From Boletus sp. NGJ (Eukaryota; Basidiomycota; Agaricomycetes; Boletales; Boletaceae): a stretch of DNA of 64,000 bases. Where the stretch lies: assembly GCA_019096195.1 (NCBI GenBank), contig JAGTXK010000095.1, positions 469,861-533,860 of the forward strand, given 5' to 3'. Under the pieces are notes generated by a model. That model was given only the letters and a program-made list of their open reading frames with translations, searched no databases and was not told where the DNA came from. Positions 12,052-24,059 of this stretch are shown piece after piece. The position numbers and the translations under genes are program-made. Positions within the stretch are counted from its first letter, which is position 1; every line of letters begins with the position of its first letter.

Positions 12052-12270
12052 CAGTGACTCCAAAAACCCTTTCCATACTAACCCTCAATGTGGTGTGTGA
12101 AGTGCACCACCACACACTGTGGGAATTTCGCTTAGCTTTGGTGGAGTTATAAATAGTACATACTCTTGGCTATGAGATTGCTTCCTAGGTCATGTGATTT
12201 GGTCCACAGGCTGTGGAGATATGATCAATATGAAACAGTAATACCATGGAAAGGGCTTTTTCACTTTTGA
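12052..12270 (+). repeat. Left TIR of Tc1 element 1
   Basis: 219 bp, the inverted counterpart of 13397-13615. It includes TATAAATAG (about 12150), which could serve as the transposase promoter TATA box, and GTCATGTGATTTGG near 12193. Confidence 0.9.
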
Positions 12271-12401
12271 ACTGATGACTAGGATCTTAGTCAAACCATA
12301 TCATATTTGCCATTGTTTGTTCATGCAAACAAAGATATACATATAAATAGCATGTCTGAGCTTAAAAAAGTTCACACACTTCTTGATTCTCAACCACCAC
12401 C

Positions 12402-13372
12402 ATGGTTAAATCCCTCTCCCTTCTCCAACAAAGCACTATTCTCTCTTTGCTTGATTCTGGCTGCTCTGGTGAAGCCATTGCCAGTGTTCTGCCCTTCCCA
12501 AAGCTCCTGGGGGTCGTCCTTCCAAGCTTTCTCCCACCAACATTTGTCATGCTCAATATCTAATCACCTCTGGGAAAGCTGAAAATGCTGTCCAAGTAAC
12601 CAAAGCCCTCACCAATATCATCAACCACCCCCTCTCTGCCAATACTGTCTGCCTCCACTTGAAGAAAGCTGGTATGAAAGCTGTGGTGAAGTCCAAACGT
12701 CCCCTCCTCTCTGCTAGGCATTGCAAGGCTTGCTTGGATTTTGCCTATGCACATAAGGATTGGACTATGGAGGATTAGAAGAAGGTGATATGGTCTGATG
12801 AGACAAAAATCAATCGCCTAGGGTCAGATGGGCGTAAATGGGCATGGAAGAGAGTAGGTGAGGAGCTTAGTAATAGGCTGGTGGATGGAACCCTCAAGTT
12901 TGGAGGAGATTCTCTGATGATGTGGGGTTGTATGACTTGGGAAGGAGTTGGCTTTGCTACTAAGATTGATGGTAGGATGGATGGGGACCTCTACCTTCAA
13001 ATTTTGAAGGATGAGCTTCAGCAAACCCTGGAGTATTATGGTCTCAATCCTCCTAACATCATCTTTCAGCAGGACAATGACCCCAAGCATATCTGCAGGC
13101 TGGTCAAGAACTGGCTAGAGGAGCAAGAATTCAGTACTATGGTGTGGCCTGCACAATCTCCTGACCTCAACCCTATTGAACGTCTCTGGAGTTGTCTAAA
13201 GAGGAGCCTTGCAAAGCATGAAAATCCCCCTAATGGAATTCATGAATTGTGGAAAAGATTTCAAGTGGAGTGGGATAGGATACCAGTGGAGGAGTGTTAG
13301 AAATTGATTGAAAGCATGCCTAGGAGGATTCAGGCAGTGCTTAGAGCAAAAGGAGGCTATACCAAGTACTGA
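12402..13372 (+). pseudogene. Tc1 DD34E transposase, inactivated
   Basis: The cut-and-paste transposase of element 1. The N-terminal HTH region (from ATG 12402, MVKSLSLLQQ) loses frame at about 12500. The catalytic domain resumes and holds IWSDETKIN (first Asp), FQQDNDPKH (second Asp) and SPDLNPIERLW (Glu), with 34 residues between the last two: DD34E, as in Tc1. A TAG replaces a codon at about 12777 (before KKVIWSDE) and another occurs at about 13299, near the C-terminus (PVEEC-stop-KLIESMPRR). The total length, about 323 codons, fits the family. Dead as it stands. Confidence 0.92.
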
Positions 13373-13396
13373 TAATATCCAAATATCCTTTTCAAT

Positions 13397-13615
13397 TCAA
13401 AAGTGAAAAAACCCTTTCCATGGTATTACTGTTTCATATTGATCATATCTCCACAGCCTGTGGACCAAATCACATGACCTAGGAAGCAATCTCATAGCCA
13501 AGAGTATGTACTATTTATAACTCCACCAAAGCTAAGCGAAATTCCCACAGTGTGTGGTGGTGCACTTCACACACCACATTGAGGGTTAGTATGAAAAGGG
13601 TTTTTGGAGTCACTG
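13397..13615 (-). repeat. Right TIR of Tc1 element 1
   Basis: Inverted copy of the left TIR, ending GGAGTCACTG before the TA target duplication. Only a handful of mismatches to the left TIR are visible. Confidence 0.9.
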
Positions 13616-13617
13616 TA

Positions 13618-14190
13618 TTTGCTTGACTCTATTCAATAAGATAATAATGCTCTCCACAATATGGTACAAGTAATTCTGAGCAATTGGAGTATTCAGCATT
13701 GGCAAGGTTATATTTACCAGAAGTGATTGCAAGTTCATGGATATGGGTATCATGATATATTAAGGAATCAGCAGCAGAACTCTCTTATTAAATGAGTATG
13801 TAGGTGATATTCATGTCAAAGTTGCAGCAAATGGGAGAGTTTTGTGAGTGTGAGTTGAAACCCTTTCAATTGGTTGCATCACATTCTGCAGCAGTTGATG
13901 TGCACAGTATATGAGTTCCATTCAGGGCACCAATTGCATCCTTAAAAAAAAGGCATGAAATGCAGATTTTCTTGAATGGCTCTGGGAGTGTCATTATTAC
14001 TGCAGGGAAGGCAAATGCATTGAGAATCTTCCTAAAATATCTATTATAGTAGACATTAGTGAAGACAACAAAGCAAAAATGAAAATCAGTATACTTGGAG
14101 ATGGTGTTATTGGATCGCTAAAATTGTTTGGCACCCCACTGTAACTAACCCCACCCAACACAGAAACTGCAAGGAGAACAAAACTAGACC
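13618..14190 (-). pseudogene. PIF/Harbinger (DDE_Tnp_4-type) transposase fragment
   Basis: The minus translation gives 'KDAIGALNGTHILC', 'ESSAADSLIYHD' and 'KYNLANAEYSNCSELLVPY', the conserved core of Harbinger-type transposases (usual forms DAIGALDGTHI and YLADAGY). Both expected catalytic Asp residues read Asn, consistent with G-to-A / C-to-T change. An upstream stretch ('NVYYNRYFRKI', 'LPEPFKKICIS') fits the preceding domain. The downstream part is cut by the Tc1 insertion and resumes for only a few codons ('PVSEKI') before the Gypsy LTR. Confidence 0.7.
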
Positions 14191-15715
14191 TGAAGCAAAT
14201 CCAGAGAGAATGTGCTGCAGCATCACACACACTTTACACTATGTCATTATCAGACCATAATGGATCAAAAGGCAGAATTAGTAGACAAGAGGAACATGTA
14301 TACAAAGAGTACATGTCTAGCAAAGGGCACAGCACCTTATCAGACAATAAACACAGAAAAAAAAATTATCTGGAGAATGGAAAAAAGTACCCACTCAAAG
14401 TGCATTGTGATAAAGGTATTTTTCACTTATTAATCACTTTTATATACTTATTTTTCTTTTAGAACATGGATACCCACTGTACAGTAGTATAAGAAAATAT
14501 ATTCTTTGTCATGGTTCACCCTATTCACTGCTTGATATGAGTACTGTATGTCACATCTCTGGCACTTGAGTCATCACCAATTCACTTCCTTTTGAAATCA
14601 ATGCCCTATATGTCAATTCTAGATACTAGCCACCCTCATGGGCTCTCCAGATTCCCCTCCTTATCTGTTCTGAGCATCTCACCTCCCTGACATTTGAGTC
14701 ATTGCCAAAATTGAGTTAAGTCCCACCTGATCAGTTTTCTAATCCAAACTATACATTTGATGGATTCATTTCTAGGTACTAACCACTCATGGACTCTCAA
14801 GTGGTTAACTAACCCATCCCTATAGGCTCTCAGCAGCTGCTTCCTTAAGCACTCAGTGGGCAGTCCATGCCAACTGCATGTCCAGACATCTTCTCACAAA
14901 TTTATAATATTAAATTATTCTAACTAGTTTTGTAGTGCCAAAAATTTAATATTTTAAGTATGTGAAAAAAACTTTTCCTTAGTTTATATAATATAGGCAT
15001 TCAAAGACTAATATTTTGTGAGCTCACAATAGATAATCTAATGTTGTTACATTTTGAAATTACTTTAAGGTATCTTTTTCTTTTTATATTTTCTAATGTA
15101 CAGTAGAAAAGTTAGGTGATAATATTAAGTAATGTGAAACATCTTTTTGGGCCTCATAAAGTTGGAAAATCCAGGTATGTAAGTAGCTTGAGATCATCCA
15201 CCATCATGGGGTGCTAGGGTCGGTAATCGGAAAATTGGTCATACCCAGAGGTGACAAACTGAGAGGCTGTCTAGGGGTTGGTGTCGACTACTAGAAATTT
15301 CCTACTCAGGGGCAAGCAAACATGAGCAAAACCTTCATCACTGCATGCACTGCCAACTGGATGAGTGCCGGCAAGTCTTTTCATCAACATCAGAGGCCCA
15401 CTCTGACCAGATAGGTTCTGTTCCATGACTAGGCTTTTCCTCACCAATTCTATAGTCAAACTACTCCATTTTATAGCATACACTTTATGTAGAATGGAGC
15501 CATGTCCCACCAATGTTTATAGCTCAGTCCATCAACCTCATGACTCAGCCATTTGCCAACCCCAATGGAGTCTTTGCTTGGTGACCATATGTACCATACA
15601 AGTGACCACCTTTATGGATGTACTGTATCTATAAGGCTGCCACCACCTTCCATTCCCAACCCCCAATCGAGCTCTTACTCAGCAACTGTACCATACAAAT
15701 GACCACCTTTGTGGA
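14191..15715. other. Non-coding stretch with a degenerate tandem repeat
   Basis: No gene was recognised. Two degenerate units of about 130-155 bp lie at 14560-14830. Shared words are ACTTGAGTCATCACCAA / ATTTGAGTCATTGCCAA and TAGATACTAGCCACCCTCAT / TAGGTACTAACCACTCAT. The remainder is AT-rich and featureless to me. Confidence 0.4.
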
Positions 15716-16130
15716 CATCAGTAAATACAGAATTTCATCATAGTGCTCATAATGCCATAGTAGTTTCATAGTAGTCATAGTAGTTTCATAGATAACTCAT
15801 AGTGTTCATAGTGTTCATAGTATTATAGTGTTATAATACTATAGTATTTCATAGGATTCATAGTACATTCATAGTAGTCATAGTCTTAGTAGTAATTGTA
15901 AGCTAATCCTAATCCTAATCCTATTTCCTAATCCTAAATCAAAAGTATACAAAAAGTGTAGTCAAAGATATAGTCAAATGTTGTACAAAAAGTGTAGGAA
16001 AGAGTGTAGTACAGTGTAGCAAAAATGCACACCAAATGTAGCAGAAGTGTAGCAAACAAAGTGTAGCATAGTGTATATAGTATAGTATAGCAAACAAAGT
16101 GTATCAAAAGTGTACCAATCTTTTCATAGG
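15716..16130 (+). repeat. Truncated second copy of the hexamer-built repeat element
   Basis: Matches 6620-7170 in order: the start AGTAAATACAGAATTTCAT, CATAGT-type repeats, TAATCC repeats, then GTGTAG units up to CAAAAGTGTACC. The right half with the inverted arrays is missing. This copy fixes the left boundary of the family. Confidence 0.65.
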
Positions 16131-16225
16131 CATACATATGTACATCATAAGCAAGTGTTTTGTGTCTGTCTGATGTACCTGCTAGTCACCCCCTTGCTGT
16201 ACAGGTCAACCTACAATATCTAGAT

Positions 16226-16385
16226 ACACTGACAACCAACTCACATGACTAAGGGCTCATCTCCAGGGCAAGGATTAGGGCTATCAATGGCCCAGCAAGG
16301 GTTAGGGCTAATGCCTTTTGGTTCTTTTGCAAATGTCAAGTCTTTGCAAAATAGTCAAACATTGGGACACTTTTTTGAGCCACTG
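16226..16385 (+). repeat. Orphan TIR of the Tc1 element 2 family
   Basis: Nearly identical to 41595-41744 (TGACAACCAACTCACATGAC ... GAGCCACTG) and followed by TA at 16386-16387. Only one end of the transposon remains; upstream sequence departs abruptly at 16226. Confidence 0.85.
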
Positions 16386-16403
16386 TACACTGAATTTGTA
16401 GTT

Positions 16404-16720
16404 TGAAATGATTTTTCCATTTTCACTGATATTTATATTACTTAGCTAAGAGATGTTCCCACAAAACAATTACTTACTAGCTAACCTTTAAAGTTTTGAC
16501 CATATGCCCAGACTCATAACATCATCCTACATCATAGCTATATCATAGAATAATCTAGTATATTCCATACTGGCTCTATAATATGGCCCATGCACACATA
16601 CATACCTATGTATATATAGAGTAGCACCTCCCAATGTATTTTCTTAAGTTCAAGATTGCTTTTACCTTCTGGATATCATCTTTCGGTGACCCTTAAGGGC
16701 TTTGGCTTTTCATAGTTACA
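16404..16720 (+). repeat. Gypsy-A family LTR remnant (copy B)
   Basis: Begins TGAAATGATTTTTCCATT and shares TTAGCTAAGAGATGTTCCCAC, 'TATTCCATACTGGC' and 'GGTGACCCTTAAGG' with copy A (11718-12035). No PPT or internal Gypsy sequence is attached, so it is a solo LTR or fragment. Confidence 0.6.
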
Positions 16721-16990
16721 GTAATACAATGGTACATTTTCAAGCCTCAGAGTCTGTGTCGAGATCTTCATCAGTGACCAACTTTCCAATTCTAACTTCA
16801 CTGCATCATTTTGCTGCCCCCTGCATGACACAAAGGACCTCCTCCATCTGCCTGAGATTGCTGACCTATTCATACACCTCTTGGGCAACAATTTTGTGAA
16901 AACCTAGCTTTGCAGCAATCTCACTTATATAGATGTCATATCCATAACAAGCAAGTAAGATCACATTATCTGAATGGATGGAAAAGCCAT
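16721..16990 (-). pseudogene. Coding-like fragment, family unknown
   Basis: The minus frame reads 'VYE-stop-VSNLRQMEEVLC' and 'SEVRIGKLVTDEDLDTDSE', an acidic, helical, protein-like composition with two in-frame stops. I do not recognise the family. It borders the LTR remnant and could be an exon of a decayed host or repeat gene. Confidence 0.25.
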
Positions 16991-17789
16991 TAGAGTGAAT
17001 GGTGATTGTAATCAGAGTTTAGGTCACCAGGTTAGTTTGATTAATGGCATAACCATGGAATTCCAACATTATATATATGTTTGTGGACTTGGTCCTTATC
17101 TGCACTTGCAGCATGCTGGGCCCAGGATTCAACTTTATTTTGCCTCACTGGGATGAGTGACTGAGCAGGTACATTGGACTGATGACTTGAAATCTGACCC
17201 TGGGCATTTTTGCCTCTAACACACAAAGCAGGCCTGGCAATAGGGCTCAAGTCACTTTGTGAGATGAGTGAAACCACCAAGTTGACACCTGACTTCATGT
17301 TGTGAGAGTTGAATGCCACTGGCATGATTTTAGATGGGTTCTGTCTACACCTGAATTCAGTGTAAACTGGTCCAACATAACTCAGATACCCCTGAATAGT
17401 ATCTGAATATGCATGAGCATACCACTCTGAATGACCTGACTATTGGAAGAAGCTCTGAACTTTCTCTTGGCTTGTGATGGGCCTCAGGCTGAATGGACTA
17501 TGATAAACATAATATTGGCAGATTTACTAAAATCTCGTAAAATTTCAAATAACTCAAAGCATAGTGTTTTCACTTGTTAAATCTCACTGAGATTACTGAG
17601 ACTTTCACTCTACTATGAACATGTCAGTCTTTGAGCCTAAAATTATCATATCTATCCTCCAAAATAGCTCTATTGTGCAGCCAGCTGAGAGGGAGAAGAC
17701 ACAGTAGTCCCAATCTGCAAGTTCACACAGAGTCACCAATGGGCTTCAGTCATTGGCATTAATGTTCTAAAACACAACTTGAAAAATAG
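16991..17789. other. Stretch with no recognised feature
   Basis: AT-rich, with short open frames on both strands and no motif I recognise. Confidence 0.3.
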
Positions 17790-20036
17790 GTCAATAGCTG
17801 GGTGGAAAAATGGAGGAATCTACCAGTGGCGAAGGCATGCAACCACCTACTTGCTCAGCTGAAGTGGGAGGCTGAAGTGGTTGAGTATGTTACCTTGCTA
17901 TGGAACATGACATGCTGCTGTAGTCAGAAGGCTCTGATAATGAAGACGCTTAGATTTGATGTACCAATCCTTGGGTCTTGTTTTGTACCACCTGCCTACC
18001 TTCACTTACAGCTGCAACCCAGACCTACCAACATTCAACTAAACATCCAATACCTCAAACCCATCAATATCATTCACCTGTTTTACTGTTTGGAGCTCAC
18101 AAAGTGTCCTTAATGCTTGTTTTGTGATGATGTGAGTTGAGAAGGCTGGATAACAACAGGTGCATGCGAGCTTCATGGAATATCATATGAAGAGACTGCA
18201 ATCAGATTGCAGTTGCACTGCCACAGCTGCAAGTGTAATTGTGGTGGATTGGAAAATTTGCTGGTGGTAAACAGCAAGGAGACAGAAGGGTTGGTAGCCA
18301 GTTCTGAGTTGAACAAGTCAGAAGGCAACAGTGGCTACTGCTTTGTGCTAATGAGCCACATGTTCTGGAAGGCATGGAAGCACTGAAGGATTCCAGGTAC
18401 TGTAAGTCCAGGATTAATTTTTCATTAGTGAATTCTATTCAATAGGGATGGTAGAGGACATACCTATTTTTATAAGCATTGTGTGCTGACTCATGAGCTG
18501 TTCAACCTTGTGGTTGAGCTCTATCCATCGACAACATTGGTAGGATTGGCTGAGCAGTTCAAACATTAGTTTTTGCTGGCTGTCCCATTGTCTAATAATA
18601 ATGACTAATGAGGAGCCACAGAGCTTCATCTTCTTGAGTATCACTGGCACAAATGGGCCTCTCTCAAGGCTGTCCAGCTGAAGCATGTCAAGGCCATAGA
18701 CACTGGACTGGCCAAATTTGGAATCACAACAAACACACTCAAATCCTTCTCAGCTCCCAACAATCCACAAGGCTATGCAGATAAGTCCATCTTCCACAAA
18801 GTGATCACTAAGATCTTCTTGGACTTCAGTAATTGCACTTGGCAAGTGGAATCACAGTTGTTATAGTCACTCCCCAGCAAGTTAAATCTTTTCCATTGTG
18901 TGAACTCACTAATTGTTCTATACTGTCAATAGCATATTCAAGTCCACTAGCAAGGTGACTGTCACTAACAGTTATTCTCAGAAGTCAAAGGAGCTCCATG
19001 GTGGGATTCTAAGTATGATCAACAAGAGTGGTGAGATTGTTGCTTGGGTAAGTACATGCTATGAAAATGTCCTGGATACAGTATTCCTAATGAAATTTCT
19101 CCACAGCATCTCTGTTAAACAAAAGCCAATGCTAAAATCATGGAGTTACTGATGAGCATCAGGTGTCATCATGAAGCACTGGGCCTTCGCATGCCCAAGA
19201 TAATGGTTACTGAGAATTGTTGCCAAGTTCATTGGGCTGTGGAGTCTGCCTTGCCAGAAACAGAATATATCCTTAATGTGTGGCATCTAATTGCCAGGTA
19301 CATTGTTTATAACTTATCTTTCCAGCTCATGATCATTCAAAATTTTAGATATGTTGCTATTATTCTCAATTCTGAAAAGAATCTGTACTATGCTACTGTT
19401 GCTGCTGACTTAATGAATGCTGTCCTTAAAAAATGATTGGTGAAGGGATCAGGTGCTGAGTATTGGAACAAGGTGGAACAAAAACAGAAACCTGAGGCAG
19501 CCTTCATCAAGTGGGCTGGAAAGGGGACAGTGTGGTCTGCTGCTACTATGCAGGTATACACACACTGTTTCTTGCCCCATTCATGTCATATTGACTGCCT
19601 TGGTGATCGGGTCCACAAGGGGCAGCTTAATCATGTTCAATAGGGCTGCCTTGAATGTTGCTGTCAGGACATTCCATCTGATGGTAGTCACATTGAGGGC
19701 TTTTACAAGGGCTGGAACTCACTCAAACAGGTCCAACCAAGTGGAATCACCATTCTGGTTGCTCTTGCCCATGACTTTGTCCTTTGCTGAAACATCTGTG
19801 TGGCCTGTGGTTGTGCCAGTACTGTGCATAGCAGCCCAAAGTACAAAAATCCATTTCTCACCTCAACCTGTGGTTTTTATCATGTCAGCCTTATTTCTGC
19901 AACTGTGACACTTCACAACAAAATCCTCAAAAACACTGTCTCATCTGGCTTTGAAACCCTTCCAGAATTGGCTGTTATTCACTCAAGCAAAACATTTGGT
20001 TTAATTGCCTCTGACCATGTATCAATATTTGAATAG
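17790..20036 (+). pseudogene. Decayed repeat-family gene (basidiomycete transposase-like, unnamed)
   Basis: Broken plus-strand frames run in order: 'PRPTNIQLNIQYLKPINIIH', 'GWITTGARELHGISYEETAI', 'NNPQGYADKSI', 'HGGILSMINKSGEIVAW', 'VWHLIARYIVY', 'YYATVAADLMNAVLKK', 'EYWNKVEQKQK', 'IEGFYKGWNSLKQVQPSG', 'SSKTFGLIASDHVSIFE'. From memory this order occurs in long, high-copy Agaricomycete proteins thought to be transposase-like, with an Asp/Cys-containing central domain and a Cys-rich N-terminal segment. I cannot name the superfamily. Roughly ten stops or frameshifts are visible. The AAAAATGATTG break at about 19436 and a stop near 19643 are typical of the decay. Confidence 0.45.
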
Positions 20037-20349
20037 TATGTGGGACCCCAATCACCACCAAAAAAAAATAATTGACTCAGGCTGATTTATTATGTACTGT
20101 GTGTTCAACAAAAGTATATGGCCAACAAGATTTTAATAAGACACACAAGATACCATGGCTGATACTAGTGTGCAGAACAATAACCCTGACATCTATAGTC
20201 CATGTACAATGTGTACAACTGCTTCAATTTGCCCAATATGGCCTTGACTCATCTGTTTGACTTGGTAAGTTGATATTGCCTGATTGACTTTTCTAGGCCT
20301 TGATTTCAATTTCTTTGTTGATGTGGTGGGTTTATGAGCTCAGATGCTG

Positions 20350-22375
20350 TGGGAATGGTGTGGATGGCCCAGGTATATTCACTATCTTGCATTTGTACCA
20401 TTTGTGCTGACTGGCCTTGTGATTAGCCAGCAATTGCGTTTTGAGTTGTTTTGAGTCATAGTGTGTGCTGTTCTTTCTGCACCTTCTCCAATGCCATTGG
20501 ACAATGAGGATCTCAATGAGGCTATTGTCCTCAACCAAGAGGCACTGGTGCTTTGCCCACTGAGGCACACAGATCACTTAATGTGAACAACCTTGTAGTT
20601 CATCTCTCAACCTGGTTTAAGCAGCTCGGGGTGATAGAGAACCTCAATGAGGCTATTTTCCTCATCTAAGACACACTGGTGCTTCACCCACTAGGGCACT
20701 CAAATCGCTCAAGCTCTTTGACCAACTTCACAGCCTGCCTATATACTCAGTTCACAACATTTAGTCAGCTAAAGGATAAGAAGGAGCTATTTGATCTCTA
20801 TTCTCAGCTGGCACATCCATCCACAATGGTGTCATCCACTTATCTAATTGCTGCTAGATCATGGATCTGTGTTGCTGAACATTTCCACCATTCCTTCATC
20901 CTTCTAGTTTATCAAACATCTCTTCACTTACTTGTTCATCATGTCACCACTCTACCAGCTCTGCTTCAACATTGCACTGTCCTCAAAAACCTCATATCAT
21001 CACTTGCAGTCAACACATTCTCAGCTTGTCTTTATAATCACTCTTTCAGAGACACAGTTGTGCCTTAGAATGAGGTTGGGGTGTCATTTGGAGCCAGCTC
21101 ACTTGACTCCATTTCCCAGTTGATGATGTCATTGCATCTAACCTGAGAGGAAAGATGTTGGCAGACAAGTTCATACAGCAGATCTTGCTTATGCAGAATG
21201 TGCTTGATTCACCTGGTTTAGATCAGCATGATTGAGTATGCCATCTCAACATTGAATTGCAAAGTGTCATCAACAGAATCTGCAAGTTGCCTGGTCTCTC
21301 TGGTTTCCTTCTACCTCTACTCTTCTCTGATCTCCAACAGGCAGTCCATGATAGCTCTGTCATCATTGTGAATGTAAGCAAATATAGCTATGATGCTCTC
21401 ATTGTCCTAGTCAACCAACCAAATCCCATCCATATTCCATTATCAATCACAAGGAAGGGTGTTAGAGAATTGACATCAAAGCTCCATATGTTGACTCTGT
21501 GTGCAAAGTCTATGGAAGTGACAAGAGATCTTGGCATCTTTCTGTGGAAACTCTGGGATGAGGCTATTCCCCCCATTGCAAACACCCTCCAAAGAGTACA
21601 TCCAATTCAATCATACATCTGGTGGTGCCCCACTGCCAAGTTCTCTCTTCTTCCCCTCCATACCACTGGTCTGTACAGGAAGGGCCAATGGAATCTTGCC
21701 AATCTCTTCATCTCATCTTATACTCCAACCCTCACTGTCCTCACTCATGCTAGACATCACACTCTCATGTACTCTGCATTCAATGGAAAGCTCTTCATTG
21801 GTATAGATCAGATAAAAGTCAAGGGTGAGAATGAACTTGTTTTGGTCAGTGCCAAACTGGCCAGCATTACACAGCGCATCAATGAGCTTATCCCATTCAC
21901 ACACATCGAAGGTCAAAAGTCCTGCATTACCTGGGTGGCAGAGGAACTCAGAAGGAACGAATGGATGCATCTTGCATGTTATGATATCCCAAATCAGAAC
22001 CAGCTATTCGAGTCAGCATTTATGCTCCATGATGGACAGTTCATGATTGAATAGATCATTCAATGTGAACCAGAGGACCCTGAGTTTGCATATCTTTCAG
22101 TGTGTCATATGCCTGTTAGGAACAAAGATAGTCTGGATAAGGTGATGCATCTCATGTCAGTGATGCAGTTCACTGGGTTCCATTCTGTGATTGGGACAAT
22201 GTGGATGGTGGATGATGCTCAGATGAACAAGATCACCTCAGTGTTCTATGACAACATAATAGACAAGCATGGTCATCTGAATTATACCTGTGCTACATTG
22301 GTGCTGAACAGGATGATGAAAGAAGTGGATGTAACATTTAATCAACATATCTTGTATGTACATTGCAGTGCCTAG
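20350..22375 (+). pseudogene. TPR-CHAT domain protein, pseudogene
   Basis: Degenerate TPR units (about 20490-20770; 'DLNEAIVLNQEALVLCP', 'NLNEAIFLI') precede a CHAT (caspase/HetF-associated) domain. The main open part is 21257-22054, and it continues past a stop to 22375. CHAT hallmarks are 'WWCPTAKFSLLPLHTTG', 'ISSYTPTLTVL', 'EEELRRNEWMHLACYD'-type His region and 'EFAYLSVCHMPV' (nucleophile Cys retained). The usual His of HLACHG is Tyr here (HLACYD). CHAT proteins are caspase-like peptidases and are strongly expanded in Agaricomycetes. Frameshifts around 21070-21250 and a TAG at about 22052 make it non-functional. Confidence 0.82.
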
Positions 22376-22580
22376 TCACATTTATATCCTTGTTTGCTGT
22401 CTTGCTTGCTAATGCTTTCATTTGCTAATATTCACTGTCTGTAACCACTATTGATGTACCATTTGATAACATATCTTGGTGCCTAGATACATTCTATATC
22501 CTTGTTTGCTGTCTTGCTCTGTCTTGCTATATCTCTGTGCCTAGTATTTTGTATTCTTGTTTTTCTGTCTTGCTAGTGCT
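22368..22580 (+). repeat. Degenerate tandem repeat after the CHAT gene
   Basis: Three imperfect units of GTGCCTAG...TATATCCTTGTTTGC followed by TGTCTTGCT start at about 22370, 22481 and 22537. They lie in the presumptive 3' region of the CHAT pseudogene. Confidence 0.55.
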
Positions 22581-24050
22581 TTGTTTTGTTTATACTTGCT
22601 ATTTCTAATGCACACTCTCATATAGCTACTCTCACATACCCTGCATGGGATATGATCATGCAGTGTATGTGTTAATCTGATCTATCCCATGTACAGTATT
22701 ACTTTGCAGAATAAACTGACTGGAACAATGCCAGTGTCATCTGTCCATCTGAGATCAACTCGTCACTTTACCTACCACTTCTGGGAAAATGCTATACCAC
22801 ATGACCTACCACATCAATGATGCACCACATGCCATAGAAAAATCTGGAAAGGGACTTATCAACAGAGTGTGTGTCCTTCATCATCAAGTGCATTATCCAA
22901 CTTTACAGGCTATACCAAAGGAAGGGTGAGAAAAAAACTGCAGCACAAGCACACAAAGGAACCAAGACATTGGTAAGGTAAGGGTCATGGGGATACCATG
23001 CATTGGCATAAGAGAGAGGCAAAAAGAGGAGAGTGTGAAAGAAAAGAGATGACTGTCATGATAGATTTGTGTTACACACCTGGTCATGTCATAAGTAAAC
23101 CACCCTGTGGCACCTTGGTAATACAAGCATACGATTGAGTGAAAAAACTCAGCCCCAACCATATCCCAACCTATCCAAAGAAAAAAAAACAGAGTCTGAG
23201 ATGAGTTGAGTCATCAAGTCTAAACTCAAGAAGGATAGCTCAGTTGATGACACAGTGCACATGGCAATACTTAAGGGGCTAAAATGGGGATGAGAATGGA
23301 GGAGAACTGACATTGGAGTTTGATGATCTTGTCTTGTTCAGGTATCACAATTAGTTTCAAACCAAATTCAATGCTGAGCTGTGGGATATATATCAGTTGC
23401 CAGAATGTGAGGGATGGTGTAATCTGGGTGTATGTGGATGCACAGTGGAGTCCAGAATGGTCATAATGTGCTGATCCATCAGGTGGACAAGTAGTGACAA
23501 CTTGCCTGCCATTGCCATTGCCACATTGCTTGAGTGTTATCATGAGTAGTAAGACATATGTCAGAGATGATCAGTACAGATGGGTGATGATAAACTTGAG
23601 GACTTTATGCCTGCCATATGGCTGGACTATTTCCAAAATATAATCAATATTTTGAAAAACATTGCACATTGTGCAGCAGATAGGAAAGCCTTGAAGTTTG
23701 AACTGATCAGGAGAGATTGTGTCAATGTCTGGCTTCAGATGTGGAGCCTACCTTGGCAGTGGCAATCAATTCTTCATTCCATTTGATGGTGATCTGTTCT
23801 ATGTTAGGAGTTGGAGAGATAGTTACTGAGTTGTTGAATGCTTTCTTTGAGACAATTTTGGTGTCTAATAAATATGGTCCATGGGTGTCAACAGCATGTG
23901 AGTCAGGTTACTAATAAATGTGTGAAGTGACTCAATTTTCTTTTTCAAGAATGGTCTTTTTCAACCTCATGCACTGTATGGCCTGCTCAGGAAAAACCTG
24001 TAGCAGTCAACAAAGGGTTTGTAATTCTCATACAGTGGGATTTGACACAA
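22581..24050. other. Stretch with no recognised gene
   Basis: Short open frames only (for example minus 23271-23543 and plus 23580-23786), none with a motif I recognise. Probably decayed repeat DNA. Confidence 0.35.
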
Positions 24051-24059
24051 GTGCACCTA

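Larger units (their letters stand above)
12052..13615 (+). mobile_element. Tc1/mariner transposon 1 (1,564 bp)
   Basis: The element begins CAGTGACTCC and ends GGAGTCACTG, flanked by TA at 12050-12051 and 13616-13617, the canonical Tc1/mariner duplication. Its terminal inverted repeats are unusually long: 12052-12270 and 13397-13615 (219 bp) are near-identical when reversed. It contains one transposase gene. It interrupts a junction between a Gypsy LTR and a PIF/Harbinger relic, so it is younger than both. Confidence 0.95.

Noticed and set aside
22368-22580. CRISPR-like spaced repeats
   Set aside because: Only three imperfect units with unequal spacing, in a eukaryotic context.
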